Positions 16,812 through 25,645 of a stretch of DNA of 64,000 nucleotides are shown here, piece after piece. The translations under genes and the position numbers were made by a program. Source of the stretch: Microbacterium aoyamense (GTDB lineage Bacteria; Actinomycetota; Actinomycetes; Actinomycetales; Microbacteriaceae). The stretch is from assembly GCF_023155855.1 (NCBI RefSeq), contig NZ_JAKNUT010000001.1:1116001-1180000 (forward strand), written 5' to 3'. Below the pieces are notes generated by a model. It did no database searches. It had not been told where the DNA came from and saw only the letters and a list, made by a program, of their open reading frames with translations. Within the stretch, counting starts at the first letter, position 1. Each line of letters starts with the position of its first letter.

Positions 16812-17447
16812 ATGCACACGTCCACGTCCGCATCCATCACCACCAGCCGTTTCCGCTGGCGCGTCGTCGACATCGTCGTCGCCAGCGTCATCGGTGTCGC
16901 CTCCGGCGTCCTGTTCTGGCTGTGGGGGCTCGCCTGGCCGGGCCTCGACACGGCGCTGTCGTTCACCCCGGGGCTGTCCGGACTCCTCGCGGGCGGCTGG
17001 CTGTTCGCGGGCGTGCTGGGCGGACTCGTCGTGCGCAAGCCGGGCGCGGCGCTCTACGCCGAGGTCGTCGCGGCGGTCGTCTCGATGGCGCTCGGCACGC
17101 AGTGGGCGTTCCTGACGCTCGTATGGGGAGTCGTGCAGGGACTCGCCGCAGAACTCGGCTTCGCCGTCTTCGCGTACGCGAACTGGCGCCTCGTCGCCGC
17201 CCTCGTCTCGGGTGCGTTCGCGGGCGTCGCGGTCGCGCTCCTCGACACGAACTTCTCGTCGGTGGCGGCGCTGTCCGCCGAAGCGCGGGCGGTCTACTTC
17301 GTCTCGGCGGTCGTGTCGGGCATCCTCATCGCCGGACTCCTCTCGTGGGTCGTCGTGCGCGCGCTCGCCGCGACGGGTGCCCTCGATCGCTTCGCCGCAG
17401 GGCGCGAGGCGCGATCGCGCGAGGCAGAGCCCGCCGACGCCGCGTGA
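16812..17447 (+). CDS. ykoE: ECF transporter substrate-binding S component, YkoE family
   Basis: A 211-residue membrane protein with five to six helices and the opening RFRWRVVDIVVASVIGVASG typical of YkoE, the substrate-specific part of an energy-coupling-factor importer for hydroxymethylpyrimidine/thiamine-related compounds. The TPP riboswitch directly in front supports that substrate class. The C-terminal tail is cytoplasmic and rich in Arg, Glu and Ala. Its stop overlaps the GTG of the ATPase gene by four bases. Substrate assignment beyond thiamine-related is inference. Confidence 0.9.
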   Translation: MHTSTSASITTSRFRWRVVDIVVASVIGVASGVLFWLWGLAWPGLDTALSFTPGLSGLLAGGWLFAGVLGGLVVRKPGAALYAEVVAAVVSMALGTQWAFLTLVWGVVQGLAAELGFAVFAYANWRLVAALVSGAFAGVAVALLDTNFSSVAALSAEARAVYFVSAVVSGILIAGLLSWVVVRALAATGALDRFAAGREARSREAEPADAA

Positions 17448-18889
17448 GCGGCGCGCGCGTCGTCGCGCGCGGGTGGGGATGGCGGCACGCGGGCCGGCGC
17501 CGCTGGGCGGTGTCGCACCTCGACCTCGACCTGCAGGCGGGCCAGCGCGTGCTCCTGCTGGGTGCGAGCGGGTCGGGCAAGAGCACGGTGCTCCGCGGAC
17601 TCGCGGGCGTGCTGGGCGATGCCGAGGACGGCGAAGCCGCGGGCGAGCTGACGATCGACGGCGCGGCCGCGGCATCCCTCCGCGGCGTCGCAGGGCTCGT
17701 GCTGCAGGACCCCGACGCGCAGGTGATCCTGGCGCGCGTCGGCGATGACATCGCGTTCGCGTGCGAGAACCTGGGCGTCGCACGCGACGAGATCTGGCGG
17801 CGTGTGGATCGGGCGATGGATGCCGTCGGCCTGCCCTTCACGCGGGATCACCCCACCACGCGCCTGTCGGGCGGGCAGAAGCAGCGTCTCGCCCTGGCCG
17901 GCGTGCTCGCGATGCAGCCCCGCCTGCTGCTGCTGGACGAACCGACGGCGAACCTCGATCCCGAGGGAGCGGAGGAGGTCCGGGATGCCGTCATCCGCGC
18001 GGCTGCGCAGACCGGCGCGACCCTGGTCGTCGTCGAGCACCGGGTGTCGCTGTGGGCGGACCACGTCGACCGGGTCATCGTGCTCGGCGAGACGGGCGTG
18101 CTCGCCGACGGCGCGCCCGACGCGGTCTTCGCGAGTCACGAGCGCGAACTGACCGCTGCCGGCGTGTGGGTGCCGGGCGTTCCGCCGGCGTTCGCCGCCG
18201 CGGATCGGACCGGATCGGGCGATCTGCTCCTCGGTGCCCGCGACCTCGGCGTGGGCCGACGGGCGTTCGGCGCGAAGACGGCGGTGCCCGCGGCATCCGG
18301 GATCTCCCTCGACGTGCGCGCGGGGCGCGCGCTCGCCGTCACGGGGCCGAACGGCGCGGGCAAGTCGACCCTCGCGCTGACGCTCGCAGGTTTGCTCGAG
18401 CCGGTCGCGGGCGACCTCGCCGCGACCGACGAGCTGCGCGTCGGGCTTCATCCCGCGCCCGCGCGCTGGCGGTCACGCGAGCTGCTCACCCGCATCGGCA
18501 CGGTGTTCCAGGCGCCGGAGCATCAGCTGCTGACCTCCCGCGTGCGCGACGAGCTCGCCGTCGGACCACGCGCGCTGGGGCTCGACGCCGCACAGATGGC
18601 GGAGCGCGTCGATCCGCTCCTCGAGCGCCTGCGGCTGACGCATCTCGTGGCCGTCAACCCGTTCACGCTGTCGGGCGGCGAGAAGCGTCGCCTCACGGTC
18701 GCGGCGGCACTGGCGACACGGCCGCGCGTCCTGGTGCTCGACGAGCCGACGTACGGGCAGGACGCCCGCACGTGGCGCGAGCTCGCGGCGCTCATCGACG
18801 ACGTGCGCGCGCAGGGCACGGGCGTCCTCTTCGTCTCGCATGACCGCGAGCTCGTCGAGGCGCTCGCCGATCACGAGGTCGCGCTGTGA
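17444..18889 (+). CDS. ykoD: ECF transporter double ATPase, YkoD type
   Basis: A 481-residue protein with two complete ABC ATPase domains in tandem. The first (about 1-235) has Walker A GASGSGKST, signature LSGGQKQR and Walker B LLLLDEPTANLDP; the second (about 255-481) has GPNGAGKST, LSGGEKRR and VLVLDEPTYGQD. Both keep the Q-loop region (VLQDPDAQ and VFQAPEHQ), the hallmark of ECF ATPases. The fused form replaces separate EcfA1 and EcfA2 and powers YkoE/YkoC. A GTG start overlaps ykoE and the stop overlaps ykoC. Confidence 0.93.
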   Translation: MSGARVVARGWGWRHAGRRRWAVSHLDLDLQAGQRVLLLGASGSGKSTVLRGLAGVLGDAEDGEAAGELTIDGAAAASLRGVAGLVLQDPDAQVILARVGDDIAFACENLGVARDEIWRRVDRAMDAVGLPFTRDHPTTRLSGGQKQRLALAGVLAMQPRLLLLDEPTANLDPEGAEEVRDAVIRAAAQTGATLVVVEHRVSLWADHVDRVIVLGETGVLADGAPDAVFASHERELTAAGVWVPGVPPAFAAADRTGSGDLLLGARDLGVGRRAFGAKTAVPAASGISLDVRAGRALAVTGPNGAGKSTLALTLAGLLEPVAGDLAATDELRVGLHPAPARWRSRELLTRIGTVFQAPEHQLLTSRVRDELAVGPRALGLDAAQMAERVDPLLERLRLTHLVAVNPFTLSGGEKRRLTVAAALATRPRVLVLDEPTYGQDARTWRELAALIDDVRAQGTGVLFVSHDRELVEALADHEVAL

Positions 18890-19671
18890 GTCTCGTCGAC
18901 CTGGACCTCCGCCACACCCGTCTCGGCCGCAGGAACCCCGTCGCGAAGCTCGCGGCCGCCGGCATCCTCTCGGTCACCCTTCTGCTGTCGATCGATCCCG
19001 TGTCGGCAGGCGTCACGCTCGGCCTCACTCTGCTGCTGCTCCCCTTCGCCGAGATCCCGGCGCGCGCGCTCTGGCTGCGGGTGTGGCCGATCGCGGTCGG
19101 CGCGCTCATCGCCGCGGGCGCGACCGTGCTCTACGGGCGCTCGGCCGGAGAGGTGTACGTCGAGTGGGGTCTCCTGCGCATCAGCGAGGGATCCATCGAC
19201 CTGGCGCTGGCGATCTTCCTGCGTGTGCTCGCGATCGCGCTGCCGAGCATCATCCTGTTCGTCACGACCGACCCGACCGATCTCGCCGACGGTCTGGCGC
19301 AGATCGTCCGGCTGCCCGCACGCTTCGTGGTCGGTGCGCTGGCGGGTCTGCGGCTCGTCGGGCTGCTCATCGACGACTGGCGTGAGCTGTCGCTCGCGCG
19401 CCGCGCGCGAGGGGTGGCGGATGCCGGGCGCCTGCGCCGCTTCGCAGGTCAGGCGTTCGCGCTGTTCGTGCTCGCGATCCGGCGCGGCACGAAGCTCGCG
19501 ACCGCGATGGAGGCGCGAGGCTTCGACGCGCCCGTCGTGCGGACGTGGGCGCGGCGGTCGGTGCTGCGCTGGCCGGATGCCGGGCTCGTCGCCCTCGCGG
19601 CGGCGATCGCCGCGGCATCCGTCCTCGCCGCGGTCCTCGCCGGAACCTGGCGCTTCATCCTCGGCCTGTGA
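18886..19671 (+). CDS. ykoC: ECF transporter transmembrane T component, YkoC type
   Basis: A 261-residue protein with the EcfT layout: N-terminal helices, then a long cytoplasmic region with the coupling motif seen as RRARGVADAG and AMEARGFDAP (the two A-R-G motifs that touch the ATPases). GTG start with four-base overlap to ykoD. It completes the riboswitch-controlled importer. A perfect 12-bp inverted repeat lies 14 bases after its stop. Confidence 0.92.
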   Translation: MSLVDLDLRHTRLGRRNPVAKLAAAGILSVTLLLSIDPVSAGVTLGLTLLLLPFAEIPARALWLRVWPIAVGALIAAGATVLYGRSAGEVYVEWGLLRISEGSIDLALAIFLRVLAIALPSIILFVTTDPTDLADGLAQIVRLPARFVVGALAGLRLVGLLIDDWRELSLARRARGVADAGRLRRFAGQAFALFVLAIRRGTKLATAMEARGFDAPVVRTWARRSVLRWPDAGLVALAAAIAAASVLAAVLAGTWRFILGL

Positions 19672-19685
19672 CGGACCCCGTCCTC

Positions 19686-19744
19686 GCGAGCCGTCGCATT
19701 CGGCCGCTTCGGCGCGGTTGCGACGGCCGTTCGCGACGGCTCGC
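19686..19744. terminator. perfect 12-bp inverted repeat between convergent genes
   Basis: GCGAGCCGTCGC (19686-19697) and GCGACGGCTCGC (19733-19744) are exact reverse complements with 35 bases between them, themselves partly self-complementary (CGGCCG). It lies between the end of ykoC and the end of the SRPBCC gene. No T-run follows, so a bidirectional structure-only terminator or an mRNA end stabiliser is likely. Confidence 0.6.
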
Positions 19745-19766
19745 GCTCCCGCCGGACGACCTGCCG

Positions 19767-20261
19767 TCAGTCGGCGGCGACGAGCCGCTCGTACTCGCCT
19801 TGCAGGGCCGGGTAGTAGTCGTCCCACACGATCGAGCCGCAGTCGACGCCGGCCTGCGCGCAGACGAGCCGGTCGAGGTAGTACTCCCAGCCTGGACCGA
19901 TCGAGCCGACGTCGTCGGTCGGGTTGAGCCGGTGACCGAAAGCGAGAGTCGTCTTGCCGTCCGATGCGGCGAGCTCGAACCAGAGGTGCCAGCCGCTCGC
20001 GGTCGTGCCCGCGAAGCGTCGCGGAGGCTCGCAGGTCTCGATCGCGTACGCCTCGCCGGGGATGTCCTCGCCCTCCGCAGTCATGAAGAACGTCACCGAA
20101 CCGGTCTGCGGATCGCCTTCCCACCGGCCGATCCAGCGCTCGAGACGGGCCGACTCCGTCAGGTCGCGCCACGCGTCGTGGACCGAGACGTCGAGCTGCC
20201 TCGTGAGCACGAGGTGCGGCGCGTCGTCGATCTTGCGGATGCTTCCTGAGATCGCGCTCAT
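19767..20261 (-). CDS. SRPBCC (AHSA1/START-like) family protein
   Basis: A 164-residue helix-grip protein: the opening strand HLVLTRQLDVSVHDAWRDLTE, the WIGRWEGDP strand, the RFAGTT strand and a long C-terminal helix starting at PGWEYYLDRLV are the usual AHSA1 pattern. Such proteins bind hydrophobic ligands or act with ArsR regulators; no partner is adjacent here. The ATG at 20261 is chosen because upstream residues in frame are not conserved in character. Confidence 0.78.
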   Translation of the reverse strand: MSAISGSIRKIDDAPHLVLTRQLDVSVHDAWRDLTESARLERWIGRWEGDPQTGSVTFFMTAEGEDIPGEAYAIETCEPPRRFAGTTASGWHLWFELAASDGKTTLAFGHRLNPTDDVGSIGPGWEYYLDRLVCAQAGVDCGSIVWDDYYPALQGEYERLVAAD

Positions 20262-20392
20262 GACGCGATGCTCCCACGTGACGCCGTCGCGTGCCAGTGA
20301 CCGGGTTCTCCGTGACACTGCGTCCTGCGTAAGCTGGGATGCGATCCCGCGATGCAGCTCGATGTCGGCGCGGGCCGTTCGAAGGAGAACCC

Positions 20393-21154
20393 ATGGAGCT
20401 CACGGGCACCTCAGCACTTGTGACCGGCGGCGCGAGCGGGCTCGGTCTGGCGACCGTGAAGCGCCTGACCGACGCCGGCGCCAAGGTCACCATCGTCGAT
20501 CTTCCCTCGTCGCCCGGCCCCGACGTCGCCGCCGAACTCGGTGCGCGCTTCGCCCCCGCCGACGTCACCGACCCCGAGCAGGTCGCCGCCGCCGTGGCTT
20601 CGGCCGCCGAGGACGGGCCGCTGCGCGTCGTGGTGAACTGCGCCGGCATCGCCCCGCCGGCGAAGGTCCTCGACCGCGAGGGCAACCCGAATCCTCTTGC
20701 GCCGTTCGAGAAGATCATCCGCATCAACCTCATCGGCACGTACAACGTCATCAGCCAGGCCGCCGCCGTCATGGCGCGCACCGGTCCGGCAGAGGGCGGG
20801 GACCGCGGCGTCATCGTCAACACCGCGTCGGTCGCCGCGTTCGACGGGCAGATCGGCCAGCCCGCCTATGCGGCGAGCAAGGGCGGCGTGCACGCCATGA
20901 CGCTGCCGATCGCTCGCGAGCTCGCGCGCTTCGGCATCCGCGTGCTCACGATCGCTCCCGGCATCATGGAAACGCCCATGCTCATGGGCCTTCCGCAGGA
21001 GGCGCAGGACTCCCTCGGCCAGCAGGTCCCCTACCCCGCCCGCCTCGGCCGGCCCGATGAGTACGCGCGCCTCGTGCTCTCGATCGTCGACAACGGCTAT
21101 CTCAACGGCGAGACCATCCGCCTCGACGGCGCGATCAGAATGGCACCGAAGTGA
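20393..21154 (+). CDS. SDR-family 3-hydroxyacyl-CoA dehydrogenase (type II, HSD10-like)
   Basis: A 253-residue short-chain dehydrogenase. TGGASGLG binds [13 protein letters not shown] and the catalytic Ser ([10 protein letters not shown]) and YxxxK (YAASK) are present, and the residues PxxKVLDREG-like insert and [10 protein letters not shown] end resemble 17-beta-HSD10-type enzymes that oxidise 3-hydroxyacyl-CoA. GAAGGAG lies seven bases before the ATG. It is the first gene of a three-gene operon with enoyl-CoA hydratase and an HSDL2-like SDR, consistent with breakdown of short or branched acyl-CoA. Confidence 0.85.
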   Translation: MELTGTSALVTGGASGLGLATVKRLTDAGAKVTIVDLPSSPGPDVAAELGARFAPADVTDPEQVAAAVASAAEDGPLRVVVNCAGIAPPAKVLDREGNPNPLAPFEKIIRINLIGTYNVISQAAAVMARTGPAEGGDRGVIVNTASVAAFDGQIGQPAYAASKGGVHAMTLPIARELARFGIRVLTIAPGIMETPMLMGLPQEAQDSLGQQVPYPARLGRPDEYARLVLSIVDNGYLNGETIRLDGAIRMAPK

Positions 21155-21948
21155 CCGACAGCATCCTCCTTTCGATCGAGTCGGGCCTCGCCCGCGTGAC
21201 GTTCCACCGTCCTGCGTCCCTCAACGCGATGGACTTCGAGATGGGTGCCCGCTGGCGTGACATCGCGCACGACGTCACGTCCGACGACAGCGTCGGCGCC
21301 GTGATCCTGGATGCCGTCGGCCCGGCGTTCTGCGCGGGCGGCGACGTCATCGCGATGGGCTCTTCGGGTGCCGCGGGCATGGACGTCACGGGCGCGGCGC
21401 ATGTCATCCATGACGGTATCCGCACGTTCGTCGAGTCCGATAAGCCGATCGTCGCCGCCGTTCAGGGCGCCGTCGCGGGCGGCGGGCTCGGGCTCATGCT
21501 CACGGCTGACTACATCGTGTCGTCCGACGCCGCGAAGTTCGTGAGCCGCTACGCCAACATCGGGCTCACGCCCGATCTCGGCGTCTCGACCCTCCTGCCG
21601 GCCGCGATCGGCCAGCGGCGCGCGCTGCAGCTGCTGCTGCAGGACACGACGATCGACGCGGCGACCGCGCTGGACTGGGGTCTCGTGACCGAGGTCGTGG
21701 CTCCGGATGCCGTCGCGGACCGCACTGCCGAGGTCGCGCGGTTCTGGCTCGAGAACTCGACCGCAGCCTTCGGGCAGGCGAAGCGCCTCGTGCGCACGGG
21801 CGTGGGCCGGTCGTTCGCCGACAACCTCGACGACGAGGCGCGGTCGATCGGCGCCCGATTCGACACCACCGATGCCAAGACCCGCATCATGGCCTTCGCG
21901 ATGCGCGCCGCCGAGCGCGCCGCGGCGAAGAAGAAGGAGAACTCATGA
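21151..21948 (+). CDS. enoyl-CoA hydratase/isomerase family protein
   Basis: A 265-residue crotonase-fold enzyme with [11 protein letters not shown] and [14 protein letters not shown] forming the oxyanion hole and acyl pocket, and a final helical trimer region ([14 protein letters not shown]). The second catalytic Glu position reads NIGLTPDLG, as in many isomerase-type members, so hydration is not certain. GTG start, four-base overlaps on both sides; works with the dehydrogenases before and after it. Confidence 0.83.
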   Translation: MTDSILLSIESGLARVTFHRPASLNAMDFEMGARWRDIAHDVTSDDSVGAVILDAVGPAFCAGGDVIAMGSSGAAGMDVTGAAHVIHDGIRTFVESDKPIVAAVQGAVAGGGLGLMLTADYIVSSDAAKFVSRYANIGLTPDLGVSTLLPAAIGQRRALQLLLQDTTIDAATALDWGLVTEVVAPDAVADRTAEVARFWLENSTAAFGQAKRLVRTGVGRSFADNLDDEARSIGARFDTTDAKTRIMAFAMRAAERAAAKKKENS

Positions 21949-22772
21949 CGCTCGCCGGCAAGACCATCCTCATGTCGGGCGGCAGCCGCGGCATCGGCCT
22001 CGCGATCGCGCTGCGCGCGGCCCGCGATGGCGCCAACATCGCGATCATGGCCAAGACCGACTCGCCGCACCCCAAGCTCGAGGGCACCGTGCATTCGGCG
22101 GCCGAAGCGATCCGGGCTGCGGGCGGCAATGCGCTCGGCATCGTCGGCGACGTGCGCAACGACGACGACATCACCGAGGCCGTGCTCAAGACCCAGGGTG
22201 AGTTCGGCGGCATCGACATCGTCGTCAACAACGCATCCGTCATCGATCTCTCGCGCTCGTTGGACCTGCCCGCGAAGAAGTACGACCTGATGCAGGACGT
22301 CAATGTGCGCGGCACGTTCATGCTCTCGAGGGCGGCGGCGCCCATCCTCAAGGACGCCGAGAACCCGCACATCCTGTCGCTCTCGCCGCCGCTCAACCTC
22401 GACCCGAAGTGGCTCGGCGCGCACACCGGCTACACGATGGCGAAGTACGGAATGACGATGGCGACGCTCGGCATGGCGTCGGAGTTCGCGCGTCGCGGGA
22501 TCGCGGCGAACACGCTGTGGCCGCGGACGACGATCGCGACGGCGGCCGTGCAGTTCGCCCTCGGCGGCGACACCATGATGAAGGTGAGCCGCACGCCCGA
22601 GATCTACGCCGACGCCGCCTATGAGATCTTCCTGCAGCCGTCGAGCTCGTACACCGGACAGACCCTCATCGTCGAGGACGTGCTCGAGGCATCCGGCGTC
22701 ACCGACTTCTCCGGATACGCGGCCGTGCCCGGCACGCCCGACTCCGAGCTCTTCCCCGACATCTTCTTGTAG
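21945..22772 (+). CDS. HSDL2-like short-chain dehydrogenase
   Basis: A 275-residue SDR with SGGSRGIGLAIA for cofactor binding, NNASVIDL, the substrate loop LSPPLNLDPKWLGAHTGYTMAKYGMT and YxxxK. The LSPPLN signature (a Ser-Pro-Pro block in the catalytic serine area) is typical of hydroxysteroid-dehydrogenase-like-2 proteins, which occur near fatty-acid genes. Substrate unknown. Last gene of the operon; the stem-loop pair at 22775-22837 begins three bases after its stop. Confidence 0.82.
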   Translation: MTLAGKTILMSGGSRGIGLAIALRAARDGANIAIMAKTDSPHPKLEGTVHSAAEAIRAAGGNALGIVGDVRNDDDITEAVLKTQGEFGGIDIVVNNASVIDLSRSLDLPAKKYDLMQDVNVRGTFMLSRAAAPILKDAENPHILSLSPPLNLDPKWLGAHTGYTMAKYGMTMATLGMASEFARRGIAANTLWPRTTIATAAVQFALGGDTMMKVSRTPEIYADAAYEIFLQPSSSYTGQTLIVEDVLEASGVTDFSGYAAVPGTPDSELFPDIFL

Positions 22773-22774
22773 AT

Positions 22775-22837
22775 CTCGGTCGAGACCGAGCATTCTCGTC
22801 GAACCCGAACTGGCGGGCATGTGGTTCGACGAGGATG
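22775..22837. repeat. two stem-loops after the HSDL2-like gene; intergenic palindromic element copy 2
   Basis: First, CTCGGT-CGAG-ACCGAG (22775-22790) folds into a six-pair hairpin. Then CATTCTCGTCGAACC (22791-22805) pairs with GGTTCGACGAGGATG (22823-22837), 15 positions with one mismatch, around 17 bases. The first may end transcription of the operon; the second resembles the element at 13563-13610. Confidence 0.5.
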
Positions 22838-22877
22838 ATCGGTTTCGGCGAACCCGCCGGGCGCGTAGCCTGGCCCC

Positions 22878-23243
22878 ATGGGCGTGCGGAGTCTCTTCCC
22901 CATCCTCAACTCGCGCGATCTGCCGAGGCTGGTCGCGTTCTACGAGAATGCGCTCGGGGCGACGGTCGAGTACCGCTTCGCGAGTGGCGACGAGGACGAC
23001 TACGTCTCGCTCGCGTTCGGGAAGGAGGCGCTCGGCATCGGCCGGGTGCCGGATGCCCCGACCGAGGGCGATCGCGTCGCGCTGTGGTTCTACGTCGACG
23101 ATGTGGATGCCGCGCACGATGCGTGGCTCGCGGCCGGCGGCATCTCGGTCCAGGCGCCCACGGATATGCCGTGGGGCGAGCGGGTCGCCCAGGTGAGGGA
23201 CCCCGACGGCAACCTCGCGAACCTCGGCGCGCAGCCCGCCTGA
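22878..23243 (+). CDS. VOC (glyoxalase/bleomycin-resistance) family protein
   Basis: A 121-residue protein with the paired VOC half-domains: SLFPILNSRDLPRLVAFYENALG, VALWFYVDDVDAAHDAWLAAGGI and VRDPDGNLANLG. The final Gly-Asn motif matches the family end. Substrate unknown. It stands between the palindromic element and a convergent HAD gene one base away. Confidence 0.82.
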   Translation: MGVRSLFPILNSRDLPRLVAFYENALGATVEYRFASGDEDDYVSLAFGKEALGIGRVPDAPTEGDRVALWFYVDDVDAAHDAWLAAGGISVQAPTDMPWGERVAQVRDPDGNLANLGAQPA

Positions 23244-23244
23244 G

Positions 23245-24105
23245 TCATCCCTCGATCAGACCCAGCCGGACGAAGGCGTTCCACACGCCGTCGTCGGCGA
23301 CGCTCGTCGTGACGAAGTCCGCGAGGGCCTTGAGCTCGGGCTCGGCGTTGCCCATCGCGACACTCGTGCCGCACACCTCGAACATCTCGACGTCGTTCCA
23401 GCTGTCGCCGATGCCGATGACGTCCTGCGGGTCCTCGCCGAGGTGCGCGAGCACCAGTTCGATCGCAGTGCCCTTGTTCGTGCCGAGCAGGCAGACCTCG
23501 CCGTTGGATCCACCGGGGAGGGGGATGCTGCCCGGCACGATGTGGAACTCGTCGCCCACCGCGACCTGCAGGCGCTCGAGCCCGTCATCCTCGAGGCTCA
23601 CGAAAACGGCCTTCGCGATCGCATCCTCCGGTGCGAACGTCACGTCACGGTAGGTGCGCGTCGCAAGGCCCGCGAGCGAGTTCTCGGGCCGGGTCACGCC
23701 ACGGGCGTCGTCGTCCGCTTGCAGTGCACGGACCCACTCCCGCACGAGTGCCGTCATCCCGGCCGTCGCGAAGACCTCGTCGTCGGTCTGGAGGAAGTAG
23801 TGGATGCCGAGATCCTGCATCGCTGTGACGAGACGATCGACGGATGCCGGGGTGAGAAGCCGCGACACGACGAGCTCGTCGCCGACGTAGGCCGTGACAC
23901 CGCCGTTCGTGACCGCGCCGTCGAAGCCGATCGCGAGCACCGCGGGGTCGATGTCGCCCTGTGCACGTCCCGTGCACAGGAGCACCCGATGACCGGCCGC
24001 TCTCGCCGTCTGGATCGCGTCGACCGTCGAGGCGGCGACGCGCGACCCGTGTTCGAGGATGGTTCCGTCGACGTCGATGAACACGATGCGTGAGAGGGAT
24101 GCCAT
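23245..24105 (-). CDS. HAD-superfamily phosphatase, Cof/YbjI-like
   Basis: A 286-residue HAD hydrolase. Motif I is FIDVDGTI, motif II lies in LLCTGR, motif III lysine is in LGTNKGTAIE and motif IV is GIGDSWNDVEMF, with a C2B-type cap between residues about 85 and 190. This set is typical of Cof-type phosphatases acting on sugar phosphates or cofactors such as FMN or PLP. Catalytic residues look intact. Substrate cannot be told. Confidence 0.87.
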   Translation of the reverse strand: MASLSRIVFIDVDGTILEHGSRVAASTVDAIQTARAAGHRVLLCTGRAQGDIDPAVLAIGFDGAVTNGGVTAYVGDELVVSRLLTPASVDRLVTAMQDLGIHYFLQTDDEVFATAGMTALVREWVRALQADDDARGVTRPENSLAGLATRTYRDVTFAPEDAIAKAVFVSLEDDGLERLQVAVGDEFHIVPGSIPLPGGSNGEVCLLGTNKGTAIELVLAHLGEDPQDVIGIGDSWNDVEMFEVCGTSVAMGNAEPELKALADFVTTSVADDGVWNAFVRLGLIEG

Positions 24106-24129
24106 GCATCCATTCTCCCGCCGAAGCCG

Positions 24130-24771
24130 TCAGTGCTTCGCGCCGCCGGTGAACAGGAGGATGCCGCCGAGCCCGATCATGAGCCCTCCGCCCGTCGCGG
24201 TGAGTGCCTCGATGCGTTTGGGGGACTTGCCGAACCACGACCTCGCGCCGGCGGCCGCGAGCGCCCACGCGCCGTCCGAGACGAGGGCGAGGACGAAGAA
24301 GACGAGCCCGAGCTCGATCATCTGGAGCGGCACCGCCCCCGCCGACAGATCGACGAACTGCGGCAGCACGGCGACGAAGAACGCGATCGTCTTGGGGTTG
24401 GTGACGCCGACGACGAAGCCCTCGCCGAGCTGGCGCCAGTGCGAGCGCGGAAGGGTGTCGGCCGTCGCGGCGCGCGCGGCATCCTTCCGATGACGAATCG
24501 CCTGAACGCCGAGGAAGGCCAAGTAGGCGGCACCGGCGATCTTGACGATCGTGAACAGGACGACGGACTGCGCGACGATGCCGCCCACCCCGAGCGCGAC
24601 GAGCACGATGATCGGGAGGAGACCGCACGCATTGCCGAGCACGCTGAGCAGGCCGCCCGTGCGTCCGAGTGCGAGCGCGCGACCGATCGTGAACAGCACG
24701 GACGGGCCGGGGATCACGATGAGCACGAGCGCCGCCAGCGTGAAGGCGAGCAGGTTGTCGACGGGTACCAC
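24130..24771 (-). CDS. LysE/RhtB family amino-acid exporter
   Basis: A 213-residue membrane protein with six helices and the LysE signature near the N-terminus, LIVIPGPSVLFTIGRAL, plus NPKTIAFFVAVLPQF in the middle. Such proteins export amino acids or derivatives across the cell membrane. GTG start without a strong ribosome site. Lies alone between the phosphatase and an anchored protein. Confidence 0.85.
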   Translation of the reverse strand: MVPVDNLLAFTLAALVLIVIPGPSVLFTIGRALALGRTGGLLSVLGNACGLLPIIVLVALGVGGIVAQSVVLFTIVKIAGAAYLAFLGVQAIRHRKDAARAATADTLPRSHWRQLGEGFVVGVTNPKTIAFFVAVLPQFVDLSAGAVPLQMIELGLVFFVLALVSDGAWALAAAGARSWFGKSPKRIEALTATGGGLMIGLGGILLFTGGAKH

Positions 24772-24789
24772 GACGAGAACGTTAGTCCC

Positions 24790-25587
24790 TCAGTCGATGC
24801 GGCCGAGCACCACCCTGATGCTGTCGTCGTCCGTCCACCAGAAGGCGAGACTCTCGTCGTCGCTCATCTGCGCAGGACGCTCGTCGTCGGCGAGGTCGGC
24901 GAAGGGCACGGGGAGGAGGAGTGCGCCCTGCTCCCACGCGTCGCGCGTCGCGCAGCGGGACTTCGTCTCGTCGGCGCCTGAGACCACCAGGCAGAGTGTC
25001 TCGTCGCTCTCGATCGTCGGGCTGACGCTCAGCGTCCCGGTGATCCACAGGTCGAGTCCGTAGTACTCGCCCAGCGCCGATTGCCACCTCGGTTGATCGA
25101 TCGGGAAGGCGGGCGGTGACGCCGAGTCGGGATCCATGTACGCCGCGGCGGCGCCATCCAGCCGGAGGGTGTGCAGGACCACTCCCTCCGGGTCGGTGGC
25201 GATCGCGAGCGCCTCGGCCGCGACGGCATCGAGCGGGGGCCCGGAACCCGCCGTCTGCGTCGTGCGCATCTGCGCCCACGCGGTCGCACCGAGGACGAAC
25301 GCGCAGGCTCCCGTCAGCGCGATGAGCGCCAGGTGCCAGCCGCGCCGCTTCGAGGGACGGATGGATGCCGTGACCTGCGCCGCGCGGGGAAGGCCCGCGG
25401 CGGTCAGCGCTGCGTCACTGCTCGCGGCGTCGCCGTCCTCCGGCGCGGCATGCGCCGGAACGGCGCGCGCGAGTTCCTCCAGCTCGACGAGTCGCGCGAG
25501 GGCGCGCGGGTCGTTCGCGATGTCGGCGTCCGCGGCGTACGCGCGTCGACGGAGGGCGGCCAACTCCGCGCGGGCTGCGGCATCCAT
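24790..25587 (-). CDS. single-pass membrane protein of unknown function
   Basis: The ATG at 25587 has GGAGGGG six bases upstream and is preferred over a GTG ten codons earlier that has none. The 265-residue protein has an Ala/Glu/Asp-rich cytoplasmic part (about 1-80, predicted helical), one membrane helix (about 88-108, HLALIALTGACAFVLGATAWA) and an outside domain of about 155 residues with two cysteines that could form a disulfide. No family recognised. It follows the PycTM-like gene on the same strand after 58 bases and may be read from the same transcript, but need not belong to that system. Confidence 0.6.
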   Translation of the reverse strand: MDAAARAELAALRRRAYAADADIANDPRALARLVELEELARAVPAHAAPEDGDAASSDAALTAAGLPRAAQVTASIRPSKRRGWHLALIALTGACAFVLGATAWAQMRTTQTAGSGPPLDAVAAEALAIATDPEGVVLHTLRLDGAAAAYMDPDSASPPAFPIDQPRWQSALGEYYGLDLWITGTLSVSPTIESDETLCLVVSGADETKSRCATRDAWEQGALLLPVPFADLADDERPAQMSDDESLAFWWTDDDSIRVVLGRID

Positions 25588-25645
25588 CGCCCCTCCGTCT
25601 TCCGACGCCGTCGTCACGTCACCACGGTAGACCCGTGCCGACGCA

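Noticed and set aside
21945..22772. HSDL2-like SDR with a defective active site
   Set aside because: The SPP block in place of a usual Ser context is a normal feature of this subfamily, and YxxxK is intact.
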